DNA of 10,448 bases from Pseudomonadota bacterium (GCA_023433985.1 JAEYTN010000242.1:1-10448); one strand, 5' to 3'. Counted from the stretch's first letter, positions 1 to 8,833 are shown. The notes: generated from the letters alone by a model not told the origin. A program made the numbers and translations.

Positions 1-109
1 GACTTTGGGAGACTTGGAGGGCAAGCGTTGCCCTTGTATGGCCTCAGTGGCGGGCTTACATCTCGCCAGACACAGCCGGCCCTCCCCCGCCGGCCATCCC
101 GGGACGCAA

Positions 110-113
<4 letters not shown>
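1..113 (+). CDS. 3' end of an upstream gene, possibly tilS (partial)
   Basis: The reading frame with codons starting at base 3 is open from the window edge to a TGA at 111-113. That TGA overlaps the ftsH ATG as ATGA, a common sign of translational coupling. The visible tail is about 36 residues, tryptophan-rich and then proline-rich, ending [10 protein letters not shown]. In many alphaproteobacteria the gene before ftsH is tilS, the tRNA-Ile lysidine synthetase, so this could be its C-terminus. I do not recognise the residues themselves, and a 37-codon open frame in GC-rich DNA can occur by chance. The overlap is seen in the sequence; the tilS identity is inference from usual gene order. Confidence 0.45.
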
Positions 114-2041
<1,928 letters not shown>

Positions 2042-2050
2042 CGAACCATC

Positions 2051-2080
2051 AGGGCCGCCTCCGGGCGGCCCTTCGTTTTT
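2051..2080 (+). terminator. Rho-independent terminator of ftsH
   Basis: A perfect 9-bp stem (AGGGCCGCC at 2051-2059 with GGCGGCCCT at 2064-2072) closes a TCCG tetraloop. It is followed by TCG and five T residues (2076-2080). It starts 10 bases after the ftsH stop. It should separate ftsH from glmM, so glmM needs its own promoter or depends on read-through. Confidence 0.9.
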
Positions 2081-2279
2081 CGCCTCGCCAACTGCGGCGG
2101 CGCCGGCTCGAGCCAGCCGAGTATCCGCGGCGCAACAGTGCGGGGCGAACTATCCCCGTCCGCCGCAGCAGCCCCAAACTAGCCGCGATTCACCAGTTAA
2201 CGAAACGGCACCAATCTATTTCGTATGCTCGGCCTCCGGCGGTAGATTTGCCACCGAACCGATGCGATGAGGGCAACCG
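2081..2279 (+). other. ftsH-glmM intergenic region with probable glmM promoter
   Basis: About 200 bases without a convincing gene. The left half is GC-rich and carries a 9-base inverted repeat, CTGCGGCGG (2092-2100) and CCGCCGCAG (2160-2168), too far apart to be an obvious terminator. The right half turns AT-richer. TTAACG (2197-2202) could be a -35 element, followed by TTCGTA or TATGCT at 2220-2229, but neither pairing fits the usual spacing and consensus well. Because a strong terminator lies at the left end, a promoter for glmM is expected here; its exact position is not decided by the sequence. A Shine-Dalgarno GAGGG (2269-2273) sits 6 bases before the glmM ATG. Confidence 0.4.
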
Positions 2280-3623
2280 ATGGCGCGCAAGTATTTCGGC
2301 ACGGATGGCATCCGCGGGCTGGCTAACGGCGAGAAGCTCACTCCTGAGCTGGCCATGAAGGTCGGCATGGCCGCCGGCCTTAAATTCGTCAACGGCGATC
2401 ATCGCAACCGCGTCGTCATCGGCAAGGACACGCGCCGCTCCGGCTACATGCTCGAAAACGCGCTCACCGCCGGCTTCACCGCAGTCGGCATGGATGTCTA
2501 CCTGCTCGGCCCGATGCCGACTCCGGCCGTCGCCATGCTCACCCGCTCGCTGCGCGCCGATCTGGGCGTCATGATCTCGGCCTCGCACAACCCCTACGAC
2601 GACAACGGCATCAAGCTGTTCCGCCACGACGGCTACAAGCTCAGCGATGCGCTCGAGGACGACATCGAGAAGCTGATCGACTCCAACATGCTGGGCGAGC
2701 TGTCGACCGGCCGTGACATCGGCCGGGCCCATCGCGACGAGGCGGCACAGACCCGCTACATCGAATACGCCAAGCGGACGCTGCCCAAGAACATCGACCT
2801 CACCGGCATGCGGGTGGTGCTCGATTGCGCCAACGGTGCCGCCTACAAGGTTGCCCCGACGGCGCTGTGGGAGCTGGGCGCCGAAGTCTTCACCATCGGC
2901 GTGGAGCCGGATGGCTTCAACATCAACGACAAGGTCGGCTCCACGGCTCCGGAAGCACTGATCGCCAAGGTCAAGGAACTGCGCGCCGATATCGGCATCG
3001 CGCTCGATGGCGACGCCGACCGCGTCATCATCGTCGACGAGAAGGGCGAGATCGTCGATGGCGACCAGTTCATGGCTGTGATCGCCGAAAGCTGGTACAG
3101 CCGCGGCGAGCTCAGGGGCGGCGGCCTCGTCGCTACCGTGATGAGCAATCTCGGCCTCGAGCGGTACCTCTCCGGCCTCGGCCTCAACCTCGAGCGCACC
3201 CAGGTGGGCGATCGCTACGTGCTCGAAGCCATGCGCGCCAAGGGCTTCAACGTCGGTGGCGAGCAGTCGGGCCACATCATCCTGTCCGATTTCACCACCA
3301 CCGGCGATGGCCTCATCGCCGCGCTGCAACTCCTCGCGGTGGCCAAGCTGGCCGGCAAGCCGGTTTCGGACGTGTGCCAGCGCTTCGAAAAGGTACCGCA
3401 GCTCCTGCAGTCCATTCGCTACAAGGACGGCAAGCCGCTCGAGCACAAGCTCGTCCAGCAGGCGATCAAGGAAAGCCAGGCCCGCCTTGGCAACGCCGGA
3501 CGGCTCGTCATCCGGCCCTCGGGGACGGAGCCCGTGATCCGCGTCATGGCCGAAAGCGATGACGAGGGGTTGGTCGCTGCGGTCGTTGCGGAGATCGCCG
3601 CGACCATCAAAAAGGTCGCCTGA
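2280..3623 (+). CDS. glmM: Phosphoglucosamine mutase GlmM
   Basis: Converts glucosamine-6-phosphate to glucosamine-1-phosphate in the cytoplasm, the step that feeds GlmU and UDP-GlcNAc for peptidoglycan and lipopolysaccharide. The 447-residue length matches the family. The N-terminus [10 protein letters not shown] is typical. The phosphoserine loop MISASHNP places the catalytic serine at residue 102, the same position as in E. coli GlmM. The metal-binding loop DGDADR is at 243-248, the sugar-binding loop GGEQSGH at 326-332, and the phosphate-binding loop RPSGTEP starts at 412. These cover the four domains of the alpha-phosphohexomutase fold. The start ATG has GAGGG six bases upstream. The order ftsH then glmM is common in proteobacteria, but here the two are separated by a terminator, so they are probably separate transcription units. 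All key residues are present and nothing looks broken. Confidence 0.98.
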   Translation: MARKYFGTDGIRGLANGEKLTPELAMKVGMAAGLKFVNGDHRNRVVIGKDTRRSGYMLENALTAGFTAVGMDVYLLGPMPTPAVAMLTRSLRADLGVMISASHNPYDDNGIKLFRHDGYKLSDALEDDIEKLIDSNMLGELSTGRDIGRAHRDEAAQTRYIEYAKRTLPKNIDLTGMRVVLDCANGAAYKVAPTALWELGAEVFTIGVEPDGFNINDKVGSTAPEALIAKVKELRADIGIALDGDADRVIIVDEKGEIVDGDQFMAVIAESWYSRGELRGGGLVATVMSNLGLERYLSGLGLNLERTQVGDRYVLEAMRAKGFNVGGEQSGHIILSDFTTTGDGLIAALQLLAVAKLAGKPVSDVCQRFEKVPQLLQSIRYKDGKPLEHKLVQQAIKESQARLGNAGRLVIRPSGTEPVIRVMAESDDEGLVAAVVAEIAATIKKVA

Positions 3624-3651
3624 CTACTAACATCGCCGACCAGCATTCGCG

Positions 3652-3676
3652 CTCTCCTCCGTTATCCGGGGGAGGG
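3652..3676 (+). terminator. Possible weak terminator or GC-rich palindromic element after glmM
   Basis: CTCCTCCG (3654-3661) can pair with CGGGGGAG (3667-3674) through one G-U pair around a TTATC loop, extendable to about ten pairs. No clean T-run follows, only TGTCATTGTTT, so it would be a poor intrinsic terminator. The C-rich arm, short loop and G-rich arm also resemble the short palindromic elements scattered through alphaproteobacterial intergenic DNA. A related sequence occurs inside the helicase gene at 7232-7250. Confidence 0.35.
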
Positions 3677-3718
3677 TGTCATTGTTTCTGCTCAAGTATT
3701 CGCGCAACCAACGTTTCA

Positions 3719-3765
3719 TTAACCCTCGGCGTACACCAGCAATTAGGGTTAAATCTTAGGGTTAA
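3719..3765 (+). promoter_or_regulatory. Cluster of three AGGGTTAA/TTAACCCT elements upstream of the outer-membrane protein gene
   Basis: TTAACCCT at 3719-3726 is followed by two direct copies of TTAGGGTTAA at 3743-3752 and 3756-3765. The two copies are offset by 13 bases; the first element is the reverse complement of their AGGGTTAA part. They lie 73-119 bases before the chosen ATG, in an AT-rich stretch of otherwise GC-rich DNA. TTAACC half-sites are typical of the alphaproteobacterial response regulator CtrA, but its classical arrangement is TTAA-N7-TTAA. The spacing here between the two TTAA cores is nine, so CtrA is only one candidate. I cannot assign clear -35 and -10 boxes. The role as an operator is inference from the repetition and position. 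Confidence 0.45.
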
Positions 3766-3837
3766 GTGAGCTTTAAGAAGTCACGCGCATAGTGGTCGCA
3801 CTCGACTGGAGTCGTGGTGGCAAAGGACCCTGTGAAA

Positions 3838-4584
3838 ATGCGTAAACTTCTTGCTCTGACGGCGGTAGGAACCGTCGTCCTGCTCGGCGGCCAGGCCGTG
3901 GCCGCGGATATGCCTGAGTATCCCCCGATCGACGTGCCCGACGTCGACTACGATGTCGGCGGCTCGTTCTACCTGCGCGGCTCTGCGGCGCTGAACTTCC
4001 ACTATGCGCCCGACGTGACGCACCCGTCCGACGGTACCGTCTACGACATCGAGCAGTACGGCTACGGCTACAGCTGGGGCGCGGGCTTCGGTTACGAGAC
4101 CGGCACCGGCCTCCGCTTCGATGCGACGATGGACTCGGTCGAAACCGCGGGCCTCACGATCACCAAGGTCGCGCCCGATCCGTATCCGGGTGACTACACC
4201 CTGATGTTGCGCTCCACTGTCGCACTCGCGAACATCTACTACGATTTCGGCCTCGGCGACGGCTTCGGCGGCTACTCGGGTGGCGGCGGCGCCTTTGGTT
4301 ACGTCGGTGCCGGTGCCGGTGTGGCCTGGAACCACGCTGAAACCAACTCTCCGCTCATCGCCGATGTCCCGGTTCCGACCGGCGGCAATGTCAGCGCCGC
4401 CGCGGCGATCATGGCTGGTGTCGGCTACGACATGGGCAAGTGGGTGGCCGATGTCGGCTACCGTGGCCTCTACATCAACCAGATCAACAACGCGCCGACC
4501 GACGAAACGACGACCAGCTACTTCGAGACGGATCACAACTGGATCCACGAAGTGCGCGGCACTGTCCGCTACCGCTTCGACTGA
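3838..4584 (+). CDS. Small outer-membrane beta-barrel protein (Omp25/31-like)
   Basis: A 248-residue secreted protein. The first 22-23 residues form a signal peptide: MRK, a hydrophobic run LLALTAVGTVVLLGG, then AVA as cleavage site before ADMPEYPP. The mature part has alternating aromatic and glycine-rich segments typical of transmembrane beta strands, for example SFYLRGSAALNFHY, YSWGAGFGYETG, NIYYDFGLGDGF, FGYVGAGAGVAW and IMAGVGYDMGKWVADVGYRG. It ends HEVRGTVRYRFD, an aromatic-containing terminal strand with the Phe second to last. This fits the eight-stranded outer-membrane porin-like barrels of Hyphomicrobiales, whose roles are structural or adhesive; no substrate can be predicted. A GTG at 3814 is in frame but would add eight residues before the signal peptide. 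ATG 3838 gives a standard signal peptide and has AAAGGA (3822-3827) upstream. Its own leader and terminator indicate a single-gene unit. Confidence 0.85.
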   Translation: MRKLLALTAVGTVVLLGGQAVAADMPEYPPIDVPDVDYDVGGSFYLRGSAALNFHYAPDVTHPSDGTVYDIEQYGYGYSWGAGFGYETGTGLRFDATMDSVETAGLTITKVAPDPYPGDYTLMLRSTVALANIYYDFGLGDGFGGYSGGGGAFGYVGAGAGVAWNHAETNSPLIADVPVPTGGNVSAAAAIMAGVGYDMGKWVADVGYRGLYINQINNAPTDETTTSYFETDHNWIHEVRGTVRYRFD

Positions 4585-4613
4585 GCGGCTTCTGCCACGC
4601 CACAGTCACCGGG

Positions 4614-4644
4614 ACGGCGTCCAGAAGGGCGCCGTTTCGCTTTT
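4614..4644 (+). terminator. Rho-independent terminator of the outer-membrane protein gene
   Basis: ACGGCGTCC (4614-4622) pairs with GGGCGCCGT (4627-4635) over nine pairs, one of them G-U, around an AGAA loop. TTCGC and then four T residues follow to 4644. It begins 30 bases after the stop codon. The pentapeptide-repeat gene starts only 28 bases later, so that gene either uses a promoter overlapping this hairpin region or depends on read-through. Confidence 0.8.
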
Positions 4645-4672
4645 CGGGCCCCGACTCGGGTAGGCGTCGGGC

Positions 4673-5353
4673 ATGACCGAACTCACCGACCGCACCCTTT
4701 CCCGCACCGATCTCGCCCCGCTCGCCGGTCGCGACGCCGTCACCCTCGTCAACTGCACGCTCGACGGCGCGGACCTCCGAGACCTCGACCTCACCGGCTG
4801 GCGTTTCGAACGCTGCAGCCTCTCCCGCACCGATTTCGCCACCGCCACGCTCGAGCTGGCCACCTTCGCCCACTGCCGCGGGCCATCGGCCACCTTCCAC
4901 TCGGCGCATCTCGATGACGCGCGCTTCGAAGCATCCGACTTCAACAACGCCGTGTTCCGGGGCGCGGTGCTGACCTCGGCGGCGTTCAGCGGCTGCAAGC
5001 TCACCGGTTCCGATTTCACCGATGCCCGCTCGACCGGAACGAGCTTCGCCGACACTCTGCTGGTTTCGGCCAAGCTCGCCGGCTTCTCGTTTCGCAAGGA
5101 CAAGCTCCGCGGCGTTGACCTGTCGTCCGCCGATCTCGCCAAGTGCGATTTCCGCGACGCCGAGTTCGAGAAGTGCAGCCTGCGCGAGGCGATCATCGAT
5201 GACGCCCGCTTCGAAGGCGCCGACCTCCGCGGCGCCGACCTCACCGGCCTGTCGCTCCTCACCGGGGCTGGGCGCTTCAAGGGTGCGGTAATCTCGGCAG
5301 CTCAGGCGGAGATCATCCTCTCGGCGACCGGGCTGAAGGTCAGGGCGCGATAG
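4673..5353 (+). CDS. Pentapeptide-repeat protein with Qnr/MfpA-like C-terminus
   Basis: A 226-residue protein built almost entirely of A(D/N)LxX-type pentapeptide repeats. The central Leu or Phe (one Ile, at 175) falls exactly on every fifth residue from 25 to 195, with only residues 70 (Gly) and 120 (Ser) breaking the pattern, so a right-handed quadrilateral beta helix of nearly nine coils is expected. After the repeats comes GAVISAAQAEIILSATGLKV, which resembles the C-terminal tail of Qnr and MfpA proteins, where a helix mediates dimerisation. Those proteins mimic DNA and protect DNA gyrase. The loops that interrupt the Qnr helix are not seen here, since the register never shifts, so gyrase protection is only a possibility. 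There is no signal peptide or membrane segment, and the protein is probably cytosolic. The Shine-Dalgarno is weak. The stop lies 5 bases from the convergent ycaQ stop. Confidence 0.85.
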   Translation: MTELTDRTLSRTDLAPLAGRDAVTLVNCTLDGADLRDLDLTGWRFERCSLSRTDFATATLELATFAHCRGPSATFHSAHLDDARFEASDFNNAVFRGAVLTSAAFSGCKLTGSDFTDARSTGTSFADTLLVSAKLAGFSFRKDKLRGVDLSSADLAKCDFRDAEFEKCSLREAIIDDARFEGADLRGADLTGLSLLTGAGRFKGAVISAAQAEIILSATGLKVRAR

Positions 5354-5358
5354 GGCGC

Positions 5359-6531
5359 CTACTCCGCCCCCAGCTGGAACCGCTCGAACCGGCCCAGCTC
5401 CCCCTCGATCAACCGCTTCCGCTCGGCCGTCTTCGCGCCGATCCAGTGCCACGCCTGGATCAGCACTTTGCCCGCGGCGCGGTCAGTCTTCAGGTCCAGC
5501 ACTGCCACCACCTCGTCCCCGATCAGCACAGGCAGGGTGAAGTAACCGAAGCGGCGCTTCTCTACCTTCACATAGGCCTCGAATACGTGCTCGTAGCCGA
5601 AGAACAGCTTCAGTCGCCGCCGCTGGATCACCAGCGGATCGAACGGCGACAGGATGTGTACCAGCGGCTCGCCCGGTCCGGACGGCTCCAGCGCATCGGG
5701 CCGCGCGTAGTGAAGCTCGCCCTCCACCGTCACCGGCAGCAGCTGCTTGCGCCGCACGCGGGCTTCGATCAGCTCCGCCATCTCCGGCGTGAAGCGCAAT
5801 CGAGGATGCATTACCGATGCACCGCTGATCAGCCCCTGCGCCGTAAGCGACCGGTCGATCAGGTACTCGGTGATCTGCTTCGGCGTCGCGGCCCGGGGGC
5901 GCGGCGGCCAGCCGAAATGCCGGTCGATCAGCTCATACGTTTTCACCATGCCGAGCCGCTCGGAGATCGTCAGCTCGCCCGAGTAGAAGCCGTATTGCAG
6001 CACGCGCTTGGATGGCTTGCGGCTTCCCCAGGGGTGGTCCTTCTCCACCAGCTCGTCAGTATCGATGTCGCGGATCGAGATCGCGCCATCCTTCCTGATC
6101 TGCCGCAGCAGGCGCTTCAGGTCCTTCGGATCGGCGTCGGCATACCAGCGCATCGGTTCGGAGGCGTGCTGCCTCATCTCGTCGAGATAGAAGCGGATGT
6201 CGCGCACCGGCACATAGGCCAGCGCGTGCGTCCAGTACTCGAACACCGTCTTGTCCACCGTCTGCGCCTGATGCAGGTCGTCTCGCCTGTAGGCCGGGAT
6301 GCGCGAGAACAGGATGTGGTGGTGTGCCCGCTCGATCACGTTGATCGTGTCGATCTGCACGTAGCCCAGATGCTCCACCGCCCGCTTCGTCGCTTCCGGT
6401 CCGGCCCCGAACGGCTCCCGCTCGTGGAGCCGCGTCGCATGCAGCCAGATGCGGCGCGCCTCGGCCTGGGTCAGGGCACGCGGCTCCGGGGATCGTGTCC
6501 GTGAAGATTTCTTGGCGGGTGCTTTCGTCAT
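5359..6531 (-). CDS. ycaQ: YcaQ/AlkX-family crosslink-repair DNA glycosylase (winged-helix)
   Basis: A 390-residue member of the HTH_42 (formerly DUF1006) family. Its E. coli member YcaQ unhooks interstrand DNA crosslinks and removes N7-alkylated guanines as a monofunctional glycosylase. The N-terminal region has the diagnostic LGYVQIDTINVIERAHHHI segment. It gives the QxD catalytic pair at Q59 and D61, as in the YcaQ branch; the Streptomyces AlkZ branch has QxQ. Downstream family segments include the YWTHALAYVP region, RVLQYGFYSGELTISER, and HILSPFDPLVIQRRRLKLFFGYEHVFEAYV near the C-terminus. The first 20 residues are Lys/Ser/Pro-rich and may be disordered. A TTG at 6540 could add three residues, but a stop lies just upstream of it, and ATG 6531 is preferred although neither has a clear Shine-Dalgarno. 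The gene starts 38 bases after the helicase stop, so the two are likely co-transcribed. Confidence 0.92.
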   Translation of the reverse strand: MTKAPAKKSSRTRSPEPRALTQAEARRIWLHATRLHEREPFGAGPEATKRAVEHLGYVQIDTINVIERAHHHILFSRIPAYRRDDLHQAQTVDKTVFEYWTHALAYVPVRDIRFYLDEMRQHASEPMRWYADADPKDLKRLLRQIRKDGAISIRDIDTDELVEKDHPWGSRKPSKRVLQYGFYSGELTISERLGMVKTYELIDRHFGWPPRPRAATPKQITEYLIDRSLTAQGLISGASVMHPRLRFTPEMAELIEARVRRKQLLPVTVEGELHYARPDALEPSGPGEPLVHILSPFDPLVIQRRRLKLFFGYEHVFEAYVKVEKRRFGYFTLPVLIGDEVVAVLDLKTDRAAGKVLIQAWHWIGAKTAERKRLIEGELGRFERFQLGAE

Positions 6532-6569
6532 GGTTGGCAAGGTTTACACCAGTCTCCTGCCAGCCAATG

Positions 6570-8624
6570 TCAGGCTTTCTTCCACATCTGGCGAAGACCC
6601 GCGCCAATATCCACCTTGGGCGCCGTCGTGCCGCCACGGATCTCGGCCGCTGCCACCGCGGGCCAGAACACATCGTCGAAAAGCGGCAGCATCGCCTTGG
6701 TGATGAACCGCGTCCGTTGGGCATAGACGTGCCTGTCGCCATACTGCGCCTGACCGTGCACATAGAAGCGCTGCGGTACCAATAGGTGCAACTCGTCCTT
6801 GGCCCGGGTCATCGCCACGTAGAGCAGCCGCCTCTCCTCCTCCAATTCATGCGTCGAGCCGGTGCCGAGGTCCGAGGGAATGGCGCCATCCACCACGTTC
6901 AGCACATGCACGTTCTTCCACTCCTGCCCCTTGGCCGAGTGGATGGTGCTCAGGATCAGGTAGTCCTCGTCGAGCAACGGCACACCCGCCTGGTCGGAGG
7001 TCGCGTCCGGCGGGTCGAGCGTCAGCTCGGTGATGAAGCGCTCGCGGCTGGGATACCCCGCCGCGATCTGCTCGAGCTGGTAGAGGTCCTCCTTCCTCAC
7101 CTCGGCGTCCTCGTACACCGCCTCCATCAGCGGCTCGTACCAGAGCCGCGCCGTCAACAGCTCCGCCGGCCATCCGCCACCGCCACGACCGAGATTGCCG
7201 ACCACCTCCAGCAGCCCCGGCCAACCTTCCGTTCCCCGCGGGGGAGGGGGAGAGTCGAGCAACGTCCTCAGCGGGTCGCTGCTCGTCAGCATGGCGTCCA
7301 GTACCTTACCCGCCGACCCCGGCCCGATACCCGGCAATAGCTGCAACACGCGGAATCCCGCCACCCGGTCGCGGGGATTGTCGACGAAGCGCAGCAGCGC
7401 CAGCATGTCCTTGACATGCGCGGCGTCGAGGAACTTCAGGCCCCCGAACTTGACGAAGGGCACGTTGCGGCGCGTCAGCTCGATCTCCAGCTCCGCCGAA
7501 TGCGAGGATGTGCGGAACAGTACCGCCTGCTGCTTCAGCGCGGTGCCGCCCTCGCGGCAGGCGAGCACGCTTTCCACTACGTAGCAGGCCTGGTCGGCCT
7601 CGGATTTCACCGTCACCAGCCGTGGCTTCTCCGATGCCAACCGTTCGGTCCACAGGTTCTTGGTGAAACGCTCCTTGCTCTCCGAGATCACGGCGTTCGC
7701 CGCCTCGAGGATCGGCTGGGTGGAGCGGTAGTTGCGGTCGAGCGTCACGATCCGCGCCGGAGGGGTGAAGGCGGCGGGAAACTCGAGGATGTTGCGCACC
7801 GTCGCCGCGCGGAACGAGTAGATCGACTGCGCGTCGTCGCCCACCACCGTCAGCCCTTCGCCCTTCGGCTTCAGCGCCAGCAGGATCGAGGCCTGCAGCC
7901 GGTTGGTGTCCTGGTACTCGTCGACCAGCACATGGTCGAAGCGCTCCGCGAGGCCGGCGGCAATTGTCGGCTCGCGCATCATCGCGGCCCAATAGAGCAG
8001 CAGGTCGTCGTAATCGAGCACCTGCTGGCGCTGCTTCTGTTCAACGTAGGCGCCGAACAGGTCGCGCAGCTGGTCGGCCCACATCGCCACCCACGGAAAA
8101 TGGTCCTTGAGGATGCGCTCGATCTCCTCTTCGGCGTTGACCACGCGCGAGTAGATGGCAAGGCACGTCCCCTTGGTCGGGAAGCGCTTCTTGGCCTCCG
8201 AGAACCCCATCTCGTGGCGGATGATGTTCATCAGGTCGCCGGAATCCTCGCGGTCGTGGATCGAGAAACCCGGCTCGAGCCCGATCTGCTCGGCATGTTC
8301 GCGCAGCAGCCGCGCGCCGATGCCGTGGAAGGTGCCGGCCCAACTGAGCGCGTCGGCGATCACTCCGGCCCTGGCGCCCATCACCTGCGCCACCAGCCGC
8401 TCGACGCGCCGCTGCATCTCGCCCGAGGCGCGGCGCGAAAAAGTCATCAGCAGGATGCGGCGCGGATCGGCGCCGCTGACGATCAGGTGCGCCACCCGAT
8501 GGGCGAGGGTATTGGTCTTGCCCGAACCCGCCCCGGCGATCACCAGCAGTGGTCCTGCTTCGTGCGTCACCGCCTCCCGCTGCGCAGGGTTGAGCTTGTC
8601 GAGATAGGCGGGAATGTCGAGCAC
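6570..8624 (-). CDS. UvrD/Rep/PcrA-type superfamily 1 DNA helicase
   Basis: A 684-residue ATP-dependent 3'-5' DNA helicase. The SF1A motifs appear in order: Q-motif region LNPAQREAV (11-19), Walker A AGAGSGKT (30-37), motif II DEYQD (235-239), motif III GDDAQSIYSFRAA (262-274), motif IV NYRST (298-302), motif V TIHSAKGQEW (560-569) and motif VI LLYVAMTRAKDEL (600-612). It ends MWKKA and has no extended C-terminus like that of the housekeeping UvrD/PcrA. It is therefore probably the shorter second UvrD-like helicase of Hyphomicrobiales, working in repair or replication-fork processing. The start is GTG 8624: an in-frame TGA lies two codons upstream and the N-terminus LDIPAYLDKLNPAQREAV is right. 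The Shine-Dalgarno is poor. Residues 458-468 (SPPPPRGTEGW) are an odd proline-rich insert encoded by a GC palindrome. A candidate LexA box lies upstream and ycaQ follows downstream. Confidence 0.95.
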   Translation of the reverse strand: MLDIPAYLDKLNPAQREAVTHEAGPLLVIAGAGSGKTNTLAHRVAHLIVSGADPRRILLMTFSRRASGEMQRRVERLVAQVMGARAGVIADALSWAGTFHGIGARLLREHAEQIGLEPGFSIHDREDSGDLMNIIRHEMGFSEAKKRFPTKGTCLAIYSRVVNAEEEIERILKDHFPWVAMWADQLRDLFGAYVEQKQRQQVLDYDDLLLYWAAMMREPTIAAGLAERFDHVLVDEYQDTNRLQASILLALKPKGEGLTVVGDDAQSIYSFRAATVRNILEFPAAFTPPARIVTLDRNYRSTQPILEAANAVISESKERFTKNLWTERLASEKPRLVTVKSEADQACYVVESVLACREGGTALKQQAVLFRTSSHSAELEIELTRRNVPFVKFGGLKFLDAAHVKDMLALLRFVDNPRDRVAGFRVLQLLPGIGPGSAGKVLDAMLTSSDPLRTLLDSPPPPRGTEGWPGLLEVVGNLGRGGGGWPAELLTARLWYEPLMEAVYEDAEVRKEDLYQLEQIAAGYPSRERFITELTLDPPDATSDQAGVPLLDEDYLILSTIHSAKGQEWKNVHVLNVVDGAIPSDLGTGSTHELEEERRLLYVAMTRAKDELHLLVPQRFYVHGQAQYGDRHVYAQRTRFITKAMLPLFDDVFWPAVAAAEIRGGTTAPKVDIGAGLRQMWKKA
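7232..7250. repeat. GC-rich palindromic element inside the helicase gene
   Basis: TTCCCC (7232-7237) and GGGGAG (7241-7246) form a six-pair hairpin around GCG, followed by GGGG. On the minus strand this reads as C-rich arms around a CGC core and encodes SPPPPRG in the helicase. The sequence type matches the short C-rich/G-rich palindromes common between genes in alphaproteobacteria. A partly similar one lies at 3652-3676. The insertion interpretation is inference; it could also be ordinary low-complexity coding sequence in a surface loop. Confidence 0.4.
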
Positions 8625-8662
8625 GAATCAATCCGGGAGCAGGTCTCGGATCAGGAAGCACC

Positions 8663-8677
8663 ATTCGTGCTTTGTTC
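8663..8677. promoter_or_regulatory. Candidate LexA (SOS) box
   Basis: On the plus strand this reads ATTC, seven bases, GTTC. On the coding strand of the helicase it is GAAC-N7-GAAT. The established alphaproteobacterial LexA box is GTTC-N7-GTTC, so seven of eight bases match. It lies 38 bases before the helicase GTG and overlaps the -10 end of the best promoter candidate, where a repressor would be expected. A one-mismatch site of this kind should occur by chance about once per 1.3 kb on either strand, so the evidence is position plus the repair function of the genes behind it. Confidence 0.45.
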
Positions 8678-8691
8678 GCAAACCCCGACAA
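8663..8691 (-). promoter_or_regulatory. Candidate promoter of the helicase-ycaQ unit
   Basis: Reading the minus strand, TTGTCG (8691-8686) resembles the alphaproteobacterial -35 box TTGACG with one mismatch. It is followed, 17 bases later, by ACGAAT (8668-8663), a poor -10 box sharing only the last three bases with TATAAT. The distance to the GTG start is about 40 bases. No better pair was found by eye between 8625 and 8760. The remaining intergenic DNA (8692-8820) is relatively AT-rich and should also hold the usg promoter on the other strand. TTGTCA at 8777-8782 is a possible -35 for that, without a recognisable -10. Confidence 0.3.
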
Positions 8692-8820
8692 TGCATCGCG
8701 CGGAATGCGATCTGTCAGCACTCAGCTACGTATGCTGCTAACTCTATGAATATGTTACGCTATTTCCATCGACCTCTTGTCATTTACGCGCAAATCAGGT
8801 TGCCTTAGGTCGTCGTCCGT

Positions 8821-8829
8821 AAGGAGGTG
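8821..8829 (+). promoter_or_regulatory. Exceptionally strong ribosome binding site of usg
   Basis: AAGGAGGTG is complementary over nine bases to the conserved 3' end of 16S rRNA (CACCTCCTT). Its GGAGG core lies six bases before the ATG at 8834. It decides the start codon against the earlier in-frame codon at 8777 and is by far the strongest such site in the window. Confidence 0.9.
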
Positions 8830-8833
8830 CCAG

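Noticed and set aside
5..109. Longer FtsH start adding 35 residues
   Set aside because: The added residues are not FtsH-like and would precede the membrane anchor. ATG 110 gives the canonical N-terminus and overlaps the upstream stop.
2190..3446. 418-codon antisense frame across glmM
   Set aside because: Same shadow effect; no family resemblance, and it covers conserved glmM codons.
3743..3765. TTAGGG as telomere-like repeat
   Set aside because: Only two copies in a bacterial promoter leader; the regulatory-site reading is simpler.
3803..3814. CGACT-GG-AGTCG inverted repeat before the outer-membrane protein ribosome binding site
   Set aside because: A very short stem with a two-base loop (four pairs once the loop is relaxed); too weak to call a riboswitch or attenuator.
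3814..3837. GTG start for the outer-membrane protein
   Set aside because: It would place eight polar residues before a standard signal peptide; ATG 3838 is the better start.
4484..5452. 322-codon antisense frame over the pentapeptide gene
   Set aside because: The periodic codon pattern of the repeats creates an apparent periodic protein on the other strand; no start context or homology is visible.
7416..8741. 441-codon plus-strand frame over the helicase and into the gap
   Set aside because: Antisense shadow of a clear SF1 helicase; no domain recognised.
8777..8833. Earlier start of usg
   Set aside because: The strong Shine-Dalgarno at 8821-8829 directs initiation at ATG 8834, and the added residues do not look like the family.
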